Below, one piece after another: positions 1 through 9,243 of a stretch of DNA of 64,000 nt (position 1 is the first letter of the stretch; the number at the start of each line of letters is the position of its first letter). This DNA is from JAGQOZ01 sp041399205. GTDB taxonomy: Bacteria > Planctomycetota > Planctomycetia > Pirellulales > Pirellulaceae. The stretch lies in contig JAWKTK010000008.1 in the NCBI GenBank assembly GCA_041399205.1, positions 186,001-250,000 on the forward strand, given 5' to 3'. The notes beneath the pieces were generated by a model that saw nothing but the letters and a program-made list of their open reading frames with translations, was not told the DNA's origin and searched no databases. The translations under genes and the position numbers were made by a program.

Positions 1-888
1 CAGAATCTTGTTGCCTTTGCTGTCCGTACTGGATGTCGACGTGCCTCGGAGTTTGAGTGTCCCTTGGCCGGAACGATAGATGTCTCGCAGTTCTTCCTTC
101 GTGTTGATCAGCTGTCCGCCAGTAGGAAAGTCTGGGCCTTGCACCGCATCGTTGGCCACCAGTTGATAGTCTTTCACTTCCGGATCATTCAAGAGCTTCA
201 AGAGTGCTCGGCAGACTTCGCCCAAATTGTGCGGCGGAATATTGGTGGCCATACCCACGGCAATGCCGGTGGCGCCGTTGACCAGCAAATTGGGAACTCG
301 GCTGGGCAGCACCACCGGTTCTTGTTTGGTGCCGTCATAGTTGGCTTTGAAGGGAACGATGGTCGAACCCAAATCGGTCAGCAGTTCGGACGCAACGGCC
401 GACATACGACATTCGGTGTAACGCATGGCCGCAGCGTTGTCGCCATCGATCGAACCGAAGTTTCCACTGCCGTCGACCAACGGCATGCGCAAGGCAAAGG
501 GCTGGGCCATGCGCACCAGGGCGTCGTAGATGGCGCTGTCACCGTGAGGATGGTACTTTCCCATCACGTCGCCCACCACCGTGGCACATTTGCGGTGCTT
601 GCTGGTGAAGCTCAAACCCATCTGATCCATGGTGAACAAGATGCGGCGTTGGACCGGCTTCAGGCCGTCTCGTACGTCCGGTAGTGCTCGGCTGGTAATG
701 ACCGACAGCGAATAGTTTAGGTATCGGTCTTGCGCTGCTTCGCGCAGCGCGACAGGTTCAATCTGTTGCAGTTCGGCGGCGGGCGGTGTCGTGGAATCGC
801 CCTTGGATTTGCGACGCCTTTTTTTGGGCGCACCGTTCTTGGGCGCCGAAGCATTCGCTGAACTAGTTTTGGTACGGCGTTTTGCCAT
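1..888 (-). CDS. gyrA: DNA gyrase / topoisomerase IV subunit A (N-terminal part, runs off window)
   Basis: Reading the minus strand from ATG at 888 gives 296 codons open to the window edge, so only the N-terminal half or less is present. After a Lys/Arg-rich, Ser/Pro-containing leader of about 35 residues comes the canonical winged-helix region with SRALPDVRDGLKPVQRR, the quinolone-determining segment GKYHPHGDSAIYD and the catalytic tyrosine in AAAMRYTE. Further on, PNLLVNGATGIAVGMATNIPPHNL is typical of the family. The subunit breaks and rejoins DNA through that tyrosine, working with an ATPase B subunit. The start is supported by a strong GGAGGAGG ribosome site about 9 bases upstream. The sequence resembles both GyrA and ParC; planctomycetes often carry more than one paralogue, and without the C-terminal beta-pinwheel the two cannot be separated. 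The basic leader is longer than in E. coli GyrA. Confidence 0.95.
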   Translation of the reverse strand, partial: MAKRRTKTSSANASAPKNGAPKKRRRKSKGDSTTPPAAELQQIEPVALREAAQDRYLNYSLSVITSRALPDVRDGLKPVQRRILFTMDQMGLSFTSKHRKCATVVGDVMGKYHPHGDSAIYDALVRMAQPFALRMPLVDGSGNFGSIDGDNAAAMRYTECRMSAVASELLTDLGSTIVPFKANYDGTKQEPVVLPSRVPNLLVNGATGIAVGMATNIPPHNLGEVCRALLKLLNDPEVKDYQLVANDAVQGPDFPTGGQLINTKEELRDIYRSGQGTLKLRGTSTSSTDSKGNKIL

Positions 889-1622
889 ACTCGGGTTCCT
901 CCTCCGTGCATTACATCAAGCTGCGCATCAATTTGAATTCGAACAATCCGGTGCATTCACTTCGGCGGTGAAAGCATGCCTGCGCTGGCGGACGAAGCCT
1001 TGGCCGAAAACTATGTCGCCTGTCGTTTCGCATTGAAGTGAATCGAATCGCTTCTTCCGCAAGTCTGGGAATTCGAACTGTATCGCCTTGATTTGCCGAT
1101 TGTCACCAAGTTTTTTTTCTTCGCATCGCCAGTCGAAATCACGATCCAGTCCGTTGCTCAGCCGCATAGCGACAGTTGGACGCAATCGCCATGCAGACGT
1201 AAGTGTGGTGAACCACGCTACCTCACGGCTAGACGCCGGCGGAATGGAAATGGGAATAGCATTCCTTGGTGAACCGCTGGCGTCAAGCCCGGGAGACTAG
1301 GGCGACTTTACGGCCCAAGCATGTGTATCCACGCAGATGGCGAAAACTTCGGACTTGCGGCAGTTTCGGCAAACTCTGAAGGCGTGGCAAATAAAGATTC
1401 ACCTGCGTGATTGATACCAGCCGACAAACACTACGGACCGGCTCGATTCGTTGCGATGCAGCGAAGTAGGCTCGATGCAAGCCGCCGAGCTGGACGCTCA
1501 CCCCTAATCCTACCCAAACGGTCCCGCCTTTCCATTTCAGAGTGTACCGAACGAACCTGCGTCCTGACGGATGGTTGATTCACCGGATTGCTCGTTTCCT
1601 ACCAATCAAGAAGGAGTAGGCC
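889..1622. other. Intergenic region between divergent genes, no supported gene
   Basis: This 734-base stretch separates the topoisomerase gene (minus) from the secreted protein at 1623 (plus), so it must hold both promoters. A minus-strand open frame at 928-1185 could encode about 80 residues but has no convincing start or ribosome site and no recognisable motif. No hairpin terminator or RNA gene was recognised. Confidence 0.5.
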
Positions 1623-2210
1623 ATGCGGCCCCGCGAATTCTCTCAATGGCGTCTTTTTTTTACTTCGTGTGCTGTCGTTGCCGGAATGGTAACGCAGAGT
1701 TATGCCCAAGATTGTAACTGTGGCGAATCGTCCGGAGCGTACGCGCATGTGGGTGACGGATGCGCCACTTGCGGCGACGGCTGTGGCGGATTCGATGGTG
1801 GTTGCGCGACGGGTAGCTGTGCCAGCTGCGGCGGACTGGGGCTAAGCAATTTGCTGGCGCCAATTTTGAATCGCAACTGCGGCAAGAGCTGCGCTTGGAA
1901 TCAGCCGTTGACGGAAAATTCGCAGCCTGACGTTTTCTTCAATGTGTATGCACCGAACAACATGGGTAACACGGCGGCCGCCTATCCCGCTCCGTTTCCA
2001 ACACCGTCGCTGGTAGGTCACACCTATTACACTTACCAGCCTTTGATGCCACACGAATTTCTGTACAAGCATCATCGAACTTACCACCAGTATTATAACG
2101 GCGGTATGGGCATGAATCGTACAACCGTGCATTGGTATCACAATCCGATTCATAGCGTCTTGCGAGGCGTACGTCGCACGGCGCTCGATAAGCCGGCCTT
2201 GTTCTGGTAG
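1623..2210 (+). CDS. Small secreted Cys/Gly-rich protein, Tyr/His-rich C-terminus
   Basis: The 195-residue product starts with a signal peptide of about 28 residues (charged MRPREF, hydrophobic core, Ala-Gln cleavage site). Residues 29-75 are rich in Cys and Gly, with many C-x-x-C-like pairs (DCNCG, CATCGDGC, SCASCGG), suggesting disulfides or metal binding outside the cytoplasm. The C-terminal half is rich in Tyr, His, Pro and Asn and has a HWYHNP motif. The start is set by AAGGAG six bases before the ATG. The next gene, 50 bases downstream, encodes another small secreted His/Tyr-rich protein, so the two probably form one transcription unit. A related style of protein lies at 41168-41494. 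The function is unknown; envelope or matrix component is an inference from composition only. Confidence 0.8.
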   Translation: MRPREFSQWRLFFTSCAVVAGMVTQSYAQDCNCGESSGAYAHVGDGCATCGDGCGGFDGGCATGSCASCGGLGLSNLLAPILNRNCGKSCAWNQPLTENSQPDVFFNVYAPNNMGNTAAAYPAPFPTPSLVGHTYYTYQPLMPHEFLYKHHRTYHQYYNGGMGMNRTTVHWYHNPIHSVLRGVRRTALDKPALFW

Positions 2211-2260
2211 ATCTGATTCGACCATTCCCTTCAGCAGCAAAAGATAACGGAGCACATACC

Positions 2261-2644
2261 ATGCACCGCATGCGACTCATGATTCTGATTACGGCTTTGG
2301 TGGGCGGCCTTTCGTCGCTGGTCCAAGGTCAGCACTTCCAGCCAGGGGCGATTCGAAGCACGCATATGGATCGAGGTGCCGCGTGGCACGGCGCGAATAC
2401 GTCTTGGCACAATTCGTACTATCATCCCAGCTGGGGTCATCCGCTGGCGCTGATCGTTCCACCCAACGCGTCTATGCAAACGCAATATAGCTGGGGCGTG
2501 GGCCGAACCACCATGACTCCCATCCATCATCAATTCGGACGGCCCTACGTCGATCCCGTGACGGGTACGGTTGCAACGCCTGCGCCGATTTGGCCGTCCA
2601 ATACAAACCAAATGGGAACGTATTACATACGCGGTCCATGGTAA
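2261..2644 (+). CDS. Small secreted Trp/His/Tyr-rich protein
   Basis: The product has 127 residues with an N-terminal signal peptide (MHRMRLMILITALVGG followed by a Ser/Gln cleavage region near residue 23). The mature part has many Trp, His, Tyr and Pro residues, for example SWHNSYYHPSWGHP and HHQFGRPYVDPVTG, and no Cys. A CGGAG ribosome site precedes the ATG by about nine bases. It follows the Cys-rich secreted protein by 50 bases on the same strand and is followed by a clear intrinsic terminator at 2688, so the pair at 1623-2644 is likely one operon. I do not recognise the family; similar short secreted proteins are frequent in planctomycete genomes. A role in the cell envelope is only an inference from the signal peptide. 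Confidence 0.75.
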   Translation: MHRMRLMILITALVGGLSSLVQGQHFQPGAIRSTHMDRGAAWHGANTSWHNSYYHPSWGHPLALIVPPNASMQTQYSWGVGRTTMTPIHHQFGRPYVDPVTGTVATPAPIWPSNTNQMGTYYIRGPW

Positions 2645-2687
2645 GCCGAAGCGGCCGTTGTCACGGTGTAACACCGGTAGTCTTTAC

Positions 2688-2720
2688 TGGGCAATCACAG
2701 AATGTGGTTGCCCATTTTCG
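2688..2720 (+). terminator. Intrinsic terminator after the two secreted-protein genes
   Basis: TGGGCAA (2688-2694) pairs with TTGCCCA (2708-2714). The stem extends inward through a T-G wobble into CAC/GTG, leaving a five-base loop, and is followed by TTTTCGTT. This is a typical rho-independent terminator 44 bases after the stop at 2644. Confidence 0.75.
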
Positions 2721-3192
2721 TTGAAAAACGGCTGATTTTACGGGGTTCTGGCCGTTTCACTAAGCTGGTGACGTTTCACCAAATTGAAGAAATCAACGCT
2801 AAGTCGTTGTGAGTTCAATGGTTTGGCGATCGGGCGTTACGAGTGTTTCACCAGGTTGATGAGACGCAGGTTTTATGGCGTCGCGCCCAGATCAAAATTT
2901 ATCTCGATTTCAGGCTTCTTTCTAAAGGACGTGAAGAATTCTTAGACCACTGATAGCACTGCTGGCACAGTGGTTGCTTTCACTGCACTGCAAGCATCGT
3001 TTGCTGGGTACGCACACCTGTGCGTTTGTCTAGCAGTGTTTGCTGACGGCACAAAATCGTGTTTGTGCTGTGCGAGGAACATTGGTGAATGGATTGCGAT
3101 TTCGTGGGCTTGCTAGGCGTAAACGCCTGGCCACAGATCGTAAGGGCAAGTGTTAGTGAAGGCACGTTTTTTTTCATGAAAGGGATGAAGTC
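2721..3192. other. Intergenic region, nothing recognised
   Basis: This region of 472 bases lies between the terminator at 2720 and the small gene at 3193. It contains several direct near-repeats of TTTCACCA and TGGTGA but no open frame with a start signal. The promoter of the 3193 gene should lie here. Confidence 0.45.
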
Positions 3193-3375
3193 ATGAATGC
3201 TGCGATTTCCAACTTTGACGAACACGAATTCAGCTATCGGAATCGAGAGAAACAGGCGTCGCACCGGGCTCCGAGTCATTCGAGTCGAAGTCGCGCCGCA
3301 TCGCGCCGCCGCGCAAAGGCTCCGGTTCAGTTTAACGGAATTCATCGTCGTCGACGTAAGAAGCTGAATTGGTAG
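3193..3375 (+). CDS. Tiny basic protein with C-terminal HRRRRKK..W motif
   Basis: The ORF encodes 60 residues, strongly basic in the second half (RSRAASRRRAKAP) and ending GIHRRRRKKLNW. The start ATG has AAAGGGA seven bases upstream, a good ribosome site. There is no signal peptide or membrane segment, so the product is probably cytoplasmic; the Arg clusters suggest contact with nucleic acid or another polyanion. A second protein at 4168-4347 ends in almost the same way (GMHRRRRKRMDW) although the rest of the two sequences is unrelated, which argues that both are real and that the C-terminal twelve residues are the functional part. A receiver-like protein lies between them. I do not know a characterised family. 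The confidence rests on the start signal and the paralogous tail. Confidence 0.7.
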   Translation: MNAAISNFDEHEFSYRNREKQASHRAPSHSSRSRAASRRRAKAPVQFNGIHRRRRKKLNW

Positions 3376-3621
3376 CTTCGAATCACTTGGTTCGAAGAAT
3401 TCGCAGAATACATTGACCGTGGCAGCGTAGCCGGACGGAACGAACGGTCACCAGGGTAAAAGGATAAGGAGGTCTTGGAGCGAATTGGTCGTCCCAGGTT
3501 TGAGGTTAGCGCTTTCGAGAGGAACGGATACTCGCGGTACGAAGGTTGCTAACGGAATTGGATGAAGACGCGCTGGAGATGCGTTGACGTTAATTCACCA
3601 AGGCTTGATGGCAGGTAATTG

Positions 3622-4095
3622 ATGAACGAAGTACGTACACAAACTCGACCGCCTTCAGTGCAAGCTGATGGTCGGACCACCGATTCGCATGCAGGCGAAG
3701 TAACGACACATCAGTGTTTGGTCGTTTCTTTTTCGCACGATTTGCGAGAAATGATTTCCAACGCTGCGAATGACACGGGGTGGGACACGGTCGTTTGTTC
3801 TGACATTCAGAACGCGTTGGCCGCGTTTCGACGTACAAACTTCCAAATTGGGTTTGTGGATTTGAATTCGGATACGAATTCCGACGAACTTCGTCAGCTA
3901 TGCCAGCAATTGGTCACTGAAGAAAAGTTTTTATTAGCGGTTTGCGGACACGAAAACGACTGCAGCGAAGAGATCTGGGCGCGGCAGTTGGGTGTTTGGC
4001 TGTATTTGCCCGGCGTGGAACTGGAACATGCCGCCGACATTGGGGCGTTGTGTGAACAGGCCCACGTCATCTTGGCAGCCGAAGCACAACGTTAG
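3622..4095 (+). CDS. Degenerate receiver-like (pseudo-response-regulator) protein
   Basis: The 157-residue product has a polar leader of about 30 residues, then a single domain with the hydrophobic pattern of a CheY-like receiver: beta-1 CLVVSFS, helix LREMISNAANDTGW, beta-2 DTVVCSD, and a beta-3 strand IGFVDLNS that keeps the usual phospho-acceptor Asp. The acidic pair expected after beta-1 is absent (SFS), and the Lys expected before the last turn is replaced (WLYLPG). Phosphorylation-dependent switching is therefore doubtful. No output domain follows. I chose ATG 3622 over the TTG one codon earlier; GGCAGG lies upstream. It sits between two small basic proteins with a shared tail, which suggests a joint function. 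The receiver assignment is from pattern only and is tentative. Confidence 0.65.
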   Translation: MNEVRTQTRPPSVQADGRTTDSHAGEVTTHQCLVVSFSHDLREMISNAANDTGWDTVVCSDIQNALAAFRRTNFQIGFVDLNSDTNSDELRQLCQQLVTEEKFLLAVCGHENDCSEEIWARQLGVWLYLPGVELEHAADIGALCEQAHVILAAEAQR

Positions 4096-4167
4096 ATTCG
4101 ACAAATCGCAAAACAAGCCAATAAGGGGTTATTGGCTTGGGGTGAACCGAAAGCAAAGGAAAATCAA

Positions 4168-4347
4168 ATGAATTCCGCAACGAATCCGAACGAACATGAC
4201 AACACTTCGCCAGACGAAGATCGTACCCGCGAAGATGCCAACCGTTTCAAGAAACTCAAGCGTCCCGAACACGCGTCCAAACGTTCTCGTACGCCCGAAC
4301 GTTTACGAGGCATGCATCGACGTCGACGCAAGCGAATGGACTGGTAG
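4168..4347 (+). CDS. Tiny basic protein with C-terminal HRRRRKR..W motif (paralogue of 3193 gene)
   Basis: The ORF gives 59 residues: an acidic/polar first third (NEHDNTSPDEDRTRED), a basic middle (FKKLKRPEHASKRSR) and the tail GMHRRRRKRMDW. The ATG at 4168 is preceded by AAAGGA at 4155-4160; longer in-frame starts upstream lack a ribosome site. It follows the receiver-like gene by 72 bases and is closed by a strong terminator at 4378-4424, so the cluster from 3193 or 3622 to 4347 probably ends here. The tail is shared with the protein at 3193-3375 in ten of twelve positions when conservative changes are counted. The function is unknown; nucleic-acid binding is an inference from charge. Confidence 0.7.
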   Translation: MNSATNPNEHDNTSPDEDRTREDANRFKKLKRPEHASKRSRTPERLRGMHRRRRKRMDW

Positions 4348-4377
4348 CATTCGCTAGGCTTTCTTGGCCGCAACTAC

Positions 4378-4424
4378 AAAAAAGGCGAACGGTTTGCAAA
4401 AGTGCGAACTATTCGCCTTTTTGT
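4378..4424 (+). terminator. Intrinsic terminator after small basic protein gene
   Basis: AAAAAGGCGAA (4379-4389) pairs with TTCGCCTTTTT (4412-4422). Inside the loop GTTTGC also pairs with GCGAAC, giving a second stem. The T-run on one side and the A-run on the other make it able to work in both directions. Confidence 0.8.
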
Positions 4425-4769
4425 CATTTCCGTATGACCTTGAATCCGCTCGGTTAGCATTGACATCGGTCCACGGCTACACCAATTCCAAATTCTGGGA
4501 AACGCGTCCAAGGCGCAACCACAACGTCAAGCGATCATGATTCCGATGTTGATTGGGATACCGCAGGGCTGTCAAAAATTCGCTATCGCGATGATTTTGA
4601 ACAGGCAGGTTCGTCTCGTGCCGCGATCATTTTATCCCCAGTCGAATTGCTCGACGGGAGCATCCGTTTTCTTGTTGGCACAGTTGGCTCGCACACAATA
4701 CCCCTGGTCGGCTTGTCCGGCCAGAAACAATGCGCTGCCAACATGTCGGCCCGAGTTTTTGATGGGACG
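4425..4769. other. Intergenic region between convergent genes, nothing recognised
   Basis: These 345 bases lie between the terminator at 4424 and the stop codon of the ROK kinase gene read from the other strand. Open frames here lack starts with ribosome sites. I see no repeat or RNA structure. Confidence 0.45.
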
Positions 4770-5798
4770 CTATTCGTTGGGGGCGCAAGTGAGCGATTCA
4801 TTTTTCCGAGCGTTCAGGTGTTCCACGGAATAATTCGCCCAAGCGGCGGCGCCCATGACGGTGGCTTCGTCTCCCAAACGAGCATCCACGACTTGGTACG
4901 CATTTACGAATGACGGCATCACTCGTTTTGCGGCCGCCTTTCGCACATTTTCCAAGAACAAGTCAGGCATGGCTTCGACCAGACCACCGCCCAGCACAAT
5001 GGTGTCGGGCAACAACAAGTTGACCAAATTGCCGACAGCAATGCCGATGCTTCGAGCCGCATTCTTGATGATCTCTTCAATGACCTTGTCACCCGCCTGG
5101 ATCGATCGCAACAGCGCTTTGCTGCGAACCTTGGACAAATCCATGCCCACTTCTTTCAGCAAGTGCGGCGCGTCACCTCGATAAGCAGCTTGGATGGCCG
5201 CGGACGAAATCGCCAAACGACTGGCGACCGCCTCCAAACATCCTCTTCGACCGCAACCACACAACGGCCCGTCGGGTGCAATTTGCATGTGGCCTACTTC
5301 AAAACAACTGCCCGTACTCCCGCGCAGGACTCGACCTTCATACACACAACCTCCACCAATGCCGGTCCCAGGAAAAACGCCGACCACGCAACGAGCTCCT
5401 CGAGCGGCCCCGAAGCGAAATTCGCCATAAACGCCGGCATCGACATCGTTCATGATGATCACCGGACAATCGAAGGCCTTCTCCAGATATTCGCGAATTC
5501 GCACTTCCTTCCAGCCCAGATTGGGCGCTTCAATGATAACGCCATCGTTCAGGTCCAGCGGACCGGGGCAGCCGACCCCAATACCGCCCAATTCGCCTTT
5601 GGACAGCTTGGTTTCATCCAGAGTGGAACGAATCAAGTCCGCAATTCGCTCCAGTCCAGCAGCGGCGCCTTCATGTCCATTCGTTTTGGCGCGTCGTCGA
5701 CTTAGCGGGTAGAACTTGGCGTCGAAAACCTGAGACAGCATCTTAGTACCGCCCAGGTCAAAGCCAATCCAACATTTTCCTTGGTCTTCATTGCTCAT
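4770..5798 (-). CDS. ROK family sugar kinase (glucokinase-like)
   Basis: The 342-residue protein is the usual length for a ROK kinase, a cytoplasmic enzyme that phosphorylates glucose or another hexose with ATP. The phosphate-binding loop GFDLGGTKM is at residues 13-21, IIMNDVDAG and the glycine-rich GVFPGTGIGGG follow. The ROK zinc motif is complete: GHMQIAPDGPLCGCGRRGCLEA has the His and three Cys ligands. A second nucleotide segment DTIVLGGGLVEA is near the C-terminus. There is no N-terminal helix-turn-helix, so it is an enzyme, not a ROK repressor. No strong ribosome site precedes the ATG. It lies 81 bases after the phosphoesterase-like gene on the same strand. The substrate cannot be told from sequence; glucose is the default for this subgroup. 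Confidence 0.9.
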   Translation of the reverse strand: MSNEDQGKCWIGFDLGGTKMLSQVFDAKFYPLSRRRAKTNGHEGAAAGLERIADLIRSTLDETKLSKGELGGIGVGCPGPLDLNDGVIIEAPNLGWKEVRIREYLEKAFDCPVIIMNDVDAGVYGEFRFGAARGARCVVGVFPGTGIGGGCVYEGRVLRGSTGSCFEVGHMQIAPDGPLCGCGRRGCLEAVASRLAISSAAIQAAYRGDAPHLLKEVGMDLSKVRSKALLRSIQAGDKVIEEIIKNAARSIGIAVGNLVNLLLPDTIVLGGGLVEAMPDLFLENVRKAAAKRVMPSFVNAYQVVDARLGDEATVMGAAAWANYSVEHLNARKNESLTCAPNE

Positions 5799-5879
5799 TT
5801 CAGCATTCTATCCGAAAGTCCGTCCGAACCAACTAGACTCGCGAACACTTTTGGATAGGCCAGAGTCAATAAGAACCCA

Positions 5880-6368
5880 CTATTCCGAGTTATTCGAAGG
5901 AAACTCGTTGGCATTTTTCTGCGGATGTTTGTCACTACTTTCTTCGCTGTAGACAAACGTCCAAGCGTCGTGCAGATCTCGAACCAATTCAACTTTGCCA
6001 AATAACCGACGGCCCACAATTCGCACGCAGATCTTTTCCGATGACGATTCTACAACGTGAATTTGCCCGCTATCCCAGCGTCGCACGACACCGCGATCAT
6101 GCGAGATTTCACCTTCGTAGTCCAAGTACTTTTTGCGATGTTCCGGCAAAGCCGTCGCTTGAATGACCACCTGATGCGCAGGCTGCACGTTCAACGCCCA
6201 GGTCTGTAGCTCGTCACCATTTTCGAACATGACGTCCCAATGAGAAGGACGTTCGAAGGTTCCCGGAACCACGTGGTGCAAAATGACAAATCGCCTGCTC
6301 TCGTCCATAGTGCCATCAACCAACTGTGCTTGTGCCCCATGATGCCCCGACCACCGCAGTGATCTCAT
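5880..6368 (-). CDS. Stand-alone LigD 3'-phosphoesterase-like domain protein
   Basis: The 162-residue product matches the pattern of the phosphoesterase domain found at the N-terminus of bacterial NHEJ ligase LigD: RFVILHH at the start, SHWDVMFENGDELQTWAL (compare HYDFRLE...LKSWAVP), LDYEG, then VVRRWDSGQIHV and a closing GRRLFGKVELVR. In LigD this domain trims 3' ends. Here there is no ligase or polymerase domain, and no Ku gene in the window. The first His matches, but some catalytic positions of the characterised enzymes cannot be checked without alignment. The domain begins right after Met21 (6308), which may be the true start; the longer start at 6368 lies only a few bases after the end of the upstream DUF11 gene and could be translationally coupled. 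A role in DNA repair is inference. Confidence 0.7.
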   Translation of the reverse strand: MRSLRWSGHHGAQAQLVDGTMDESRRFVILHHVVPGTFERPSHWDVMFENGDELQTWALNVQPAHQVVIQATALPEHRKKYLDYEGEISHDRGVVRRWDSGQIHVVESSSEKICVRIVGRRLFGKVELVRDLHDAWTFVYSEESSDKHPQKNANEFPSNNSE

Positions 6369-6374
6369 GGCATT

Positions 6375-9243
6375 CTACGGCTGAACTACAATCATGTCTT
6401 CAGCATAAACGGCATTAGGATTCATAATGCTTTTGGCTTCCGCTCGGCATACCGCCTGACCGGGTGATTCAACTCTAGTGTGAAAGGTCCAAGTCACCTT
6501 CCTCTTGCTGCCGCAAACTCCGCACTGGTCGTAATCGAATCGTACGCAAGTCAGCGCTGACCGATCCCTGTGTCGGCCCAGAATACCCACCCAATGCTCG
6601 GTCCAGAACCACTTGTTGAGGCAGTTGGACGATCACTTCCACATTGGAGTCGGCCGCTTGGAAGCGATCCAAGTTGGTCACACTCACATCAAAGATAGCG
6701 TGTCGCGGATTCGCTGACTGCTGCCGACCACGAACGACTAATTCGAGCGTCGACTTGCGTTCGCCAACCGTGCCGAAGCTGCCATTTCCGTTGCGATTGC
6801 TTCCCGGCGCTCCCGAGTTCGCTCCGAAATTGTCATCCAGCGAAGGACGGTCGAACGAATCGTTGTCTAGCGGCCGATTCGGAAAGCCGCCCGGATCGGG
6901 ATTCGAATCGCGATTATCAAATCCATCGAATCCAGCGCCATTACCCGGTCCTCCGCTCGGTTCACGAACAATCTGGACCGTCACTTCTTGCTGCCTGACG
7001 GCCAAGTCCTGCGCCACCACTCGAGCCACCACAGATGCTTCATTTACCGGTGCCAATGCTTGGCAATCCAACTGGAACGTCGTTGACTGATTGGCGGCCA
7101 ACGGAACCCGCCGCGTCCACCTAGCTCCGCGACTAAGTCTTCTGGCCTCGGTCACCTCGTGGTCAGATGCTTCGCCGCTGAGCGGATCCAATTCGGGCGG
7201 TAACAACACTTCTACTACCATTCCGTTCAGCGGAGCGTTGCCGGTATTGTCCACCGTGATGAAGAATTCCAGTTCGCCACCTACGGGAATGGATTGCGGA
7301 GTGGCGGAAATTCGAATCTGAGCGTTGGGCCGAACCGGCTGCACGGCCGTAACGCACGCGCTGACGGTGGCGGGATCGGTGCCCACACCACTGGCGACCA
7401 ATTCGTGGCAATGTCGACCCGGCGCGGTGATTTCAAAGTTCAAGCCGATTTCGCGAGTTTCGCCCGGATCCAGCGAACCAAAGCCGTCCCACATCAACGG
7501 ACTGTTCGATTCGCCCGGGCCGGCCGCGTTGGAACCTGGTTCCACTCGCAAGTGTCGCAGGCCTTCGTCAAAGCGATCGGCAATCTGGATGTTTTCTACT
7601 CGAGCACGACTTTGGTTTTTGATTTTGATGGTGTACTTTGCCAAATCACCGACATTCAGCGGTAGATTGGGGTCAGGGCCAAACATTTCAATGAATAACG
7701 CTCGATTCGAAATTTCCGTCTCCGCTTGCTGCTCTACGGGCGGCACGTCAGCGCCTTCGGCCGCAACCACATGCACCACTCGACCAGCTCGAGTTGGCCA
7801 CAGACTCAACGAAATCACTCGACGCTCATTCGGCGCTAATGTCCCCATATTCCAATCAACTCGGCTTCCCGAAACCTGCCCCGGTGGATCGCTGGATTGA
7901 TATTCCATGTCCACCGGTATCATGCTGTGCAGCGAAACGTTGGTGGTTGGCGCGGTGCCGGGATTGTAAACTTCCATTTCGTACGTCACCGGAGCATTGG
8001 TGTCCGCCGTCGGCGGGCCTAGCAAGCGGAGCTGCAATGCGGAAGACGCCCACGTCACCGAGGTATCACCTTGGCCAATCACGGTCCGTTCCGTGGGACT
8101 AAACGTCATGCCCTGAGAATTGGTGGCGCGAATCACTTGGACGTTAATATTGGTGGTACCGGAATCTTGGCTGGCCGGAATCAGCACTACCGACCCCTGG
8201 CCTAGCGAATCGGTCATGACTTCGCGAACTGTGCCGCCGCCGTCGAATTCAGCCGGAGCACCGCCGGTGATTTCGTAGCGCACAATCCAACCCGCAATGG
8301 GCTGGCCGGAAACAGTTCGTCGAACTTGCGTTGTCAGCGTCTTGGCTTCGCCCAACTTGGCCGACTGCGGACCGGGGATGGTAAACTGGCCGTCTACCCA
8401 ATGAATGACGGCCGTGGCTTGTCGCAAGGCGGAATGGTCCAAGTTTGGCGCAACCAGCGTGATATACGATTCTCCTTCTTGAGAAGACGTCACGCCAATC
8501 CACGTTTGACCACTTTCCACAAAGATATCGTCCGTGGCTGCCGGGGTGCCTCGAGTCAGCACTTGCAGTTTCTTCGATGTACAGCTGACGGCATATTTAT
8601 TGGATAGCAATTCAGCCACCGGTTCGGTTAGAAAACCATCCAGCAACGGCCGCCGATTCAGTAGCCCGGTTGCGTTCCCCGGATCCAAGAACGTGCCGAC
8701 ACTGCCTTCTTCCAAAGACCATTCGACGGGTTCGCGAGTAACATAGTAACCGTCACCGCCGCACACGCCGCCGACAAGAATGACCTCCGAACCCACCGGC
8801 GCCATCATTCGTTTCTTGGTCAGCGTGACCGAACCTTGGCCCGGTTGAGCTTGCGTAGCCGAAAGCACTCGAATCAATTCGTGCGCCGGCTTGTCCGAAG
8901 TATCCAGATTTGTGCCGTTGGTAATTCTTGGTACCGTCGGCACGACTTGGCTGACCGGCAGCGTGTTGATTGCCGTTGCGGAATTGGGCGGAGGCAGCGG
9001 ATTGTCACAAGGCGGAGGTGTTTTGGGCGAAGCAAACAACGGCTTCTGAGGCTTGAAACAATCGGCCCACGAATGACCTTCTTCGCAGACGGAAACGTTC
9101 GTCGAATTGGGCCACGGTAATAGAAAGCGTTGCCCCGTAGGATCGATCGCCGGCAACTTGCACTGCGCGCAACCCAACTGCAGCACCATGGCCATTGCCA
9201 TGATGATCATCAGAAGGTTCGCATTGGCCGTCGACCGTCTCAA
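6375..9243 (-). CDS. DUF11-repeat envelope protein, possible lipoprotein (frameshift near C-terminus)
   Basis: The main frame runs from TTG 9243 to 6475 (922 residues). An N-terminal signal ends in LQLGCAQC, an imperfect lipobox, so membrane anchoring is possible. Residues 130-370 carry Ig-like segments. From about 400 to 900 there are repeated DUF11/CARDB-like domains, seen in repeats such as YEMEVYNPGTAPTTNVSL, YTIKIKNQSRARVENIQI and FFITVDNTGNAPLNGMVV. A low-complexity Gly/Asn/Asp linker is near residue 790. At about 6497-6515 the frame shifts by one base: the expected ending (KVTWTFHTRVESPGQAVC to DMIVVQP) continues in another frame to a stop at 6375. This is probably one gene with an inserted base, real or sequencing error. 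Such proteins are common planctomycete envelope components. AGGGT precedes the TTG start. Confidence 0.8.

Noticed and set aside
64..684. Plus-strand open frame of 206 residues
   Set aside because: It lies opposite the conserved topoisomerase A reading frame, which explains this sequence.
928..1185. Minus-strand frame of 85 residues upstream of the topoisomerase gene
   Set aside because: It starts with TTG without a ribosome site and has no recognisable motif.
3461..3560. Strong ribosome-binding-like sequence AAGGAGGT near 3466-3473
   Set aside because: No start codon lies at a suitable distance; the nearest TTG is too close and the encoded frame has only 25-27 codons.
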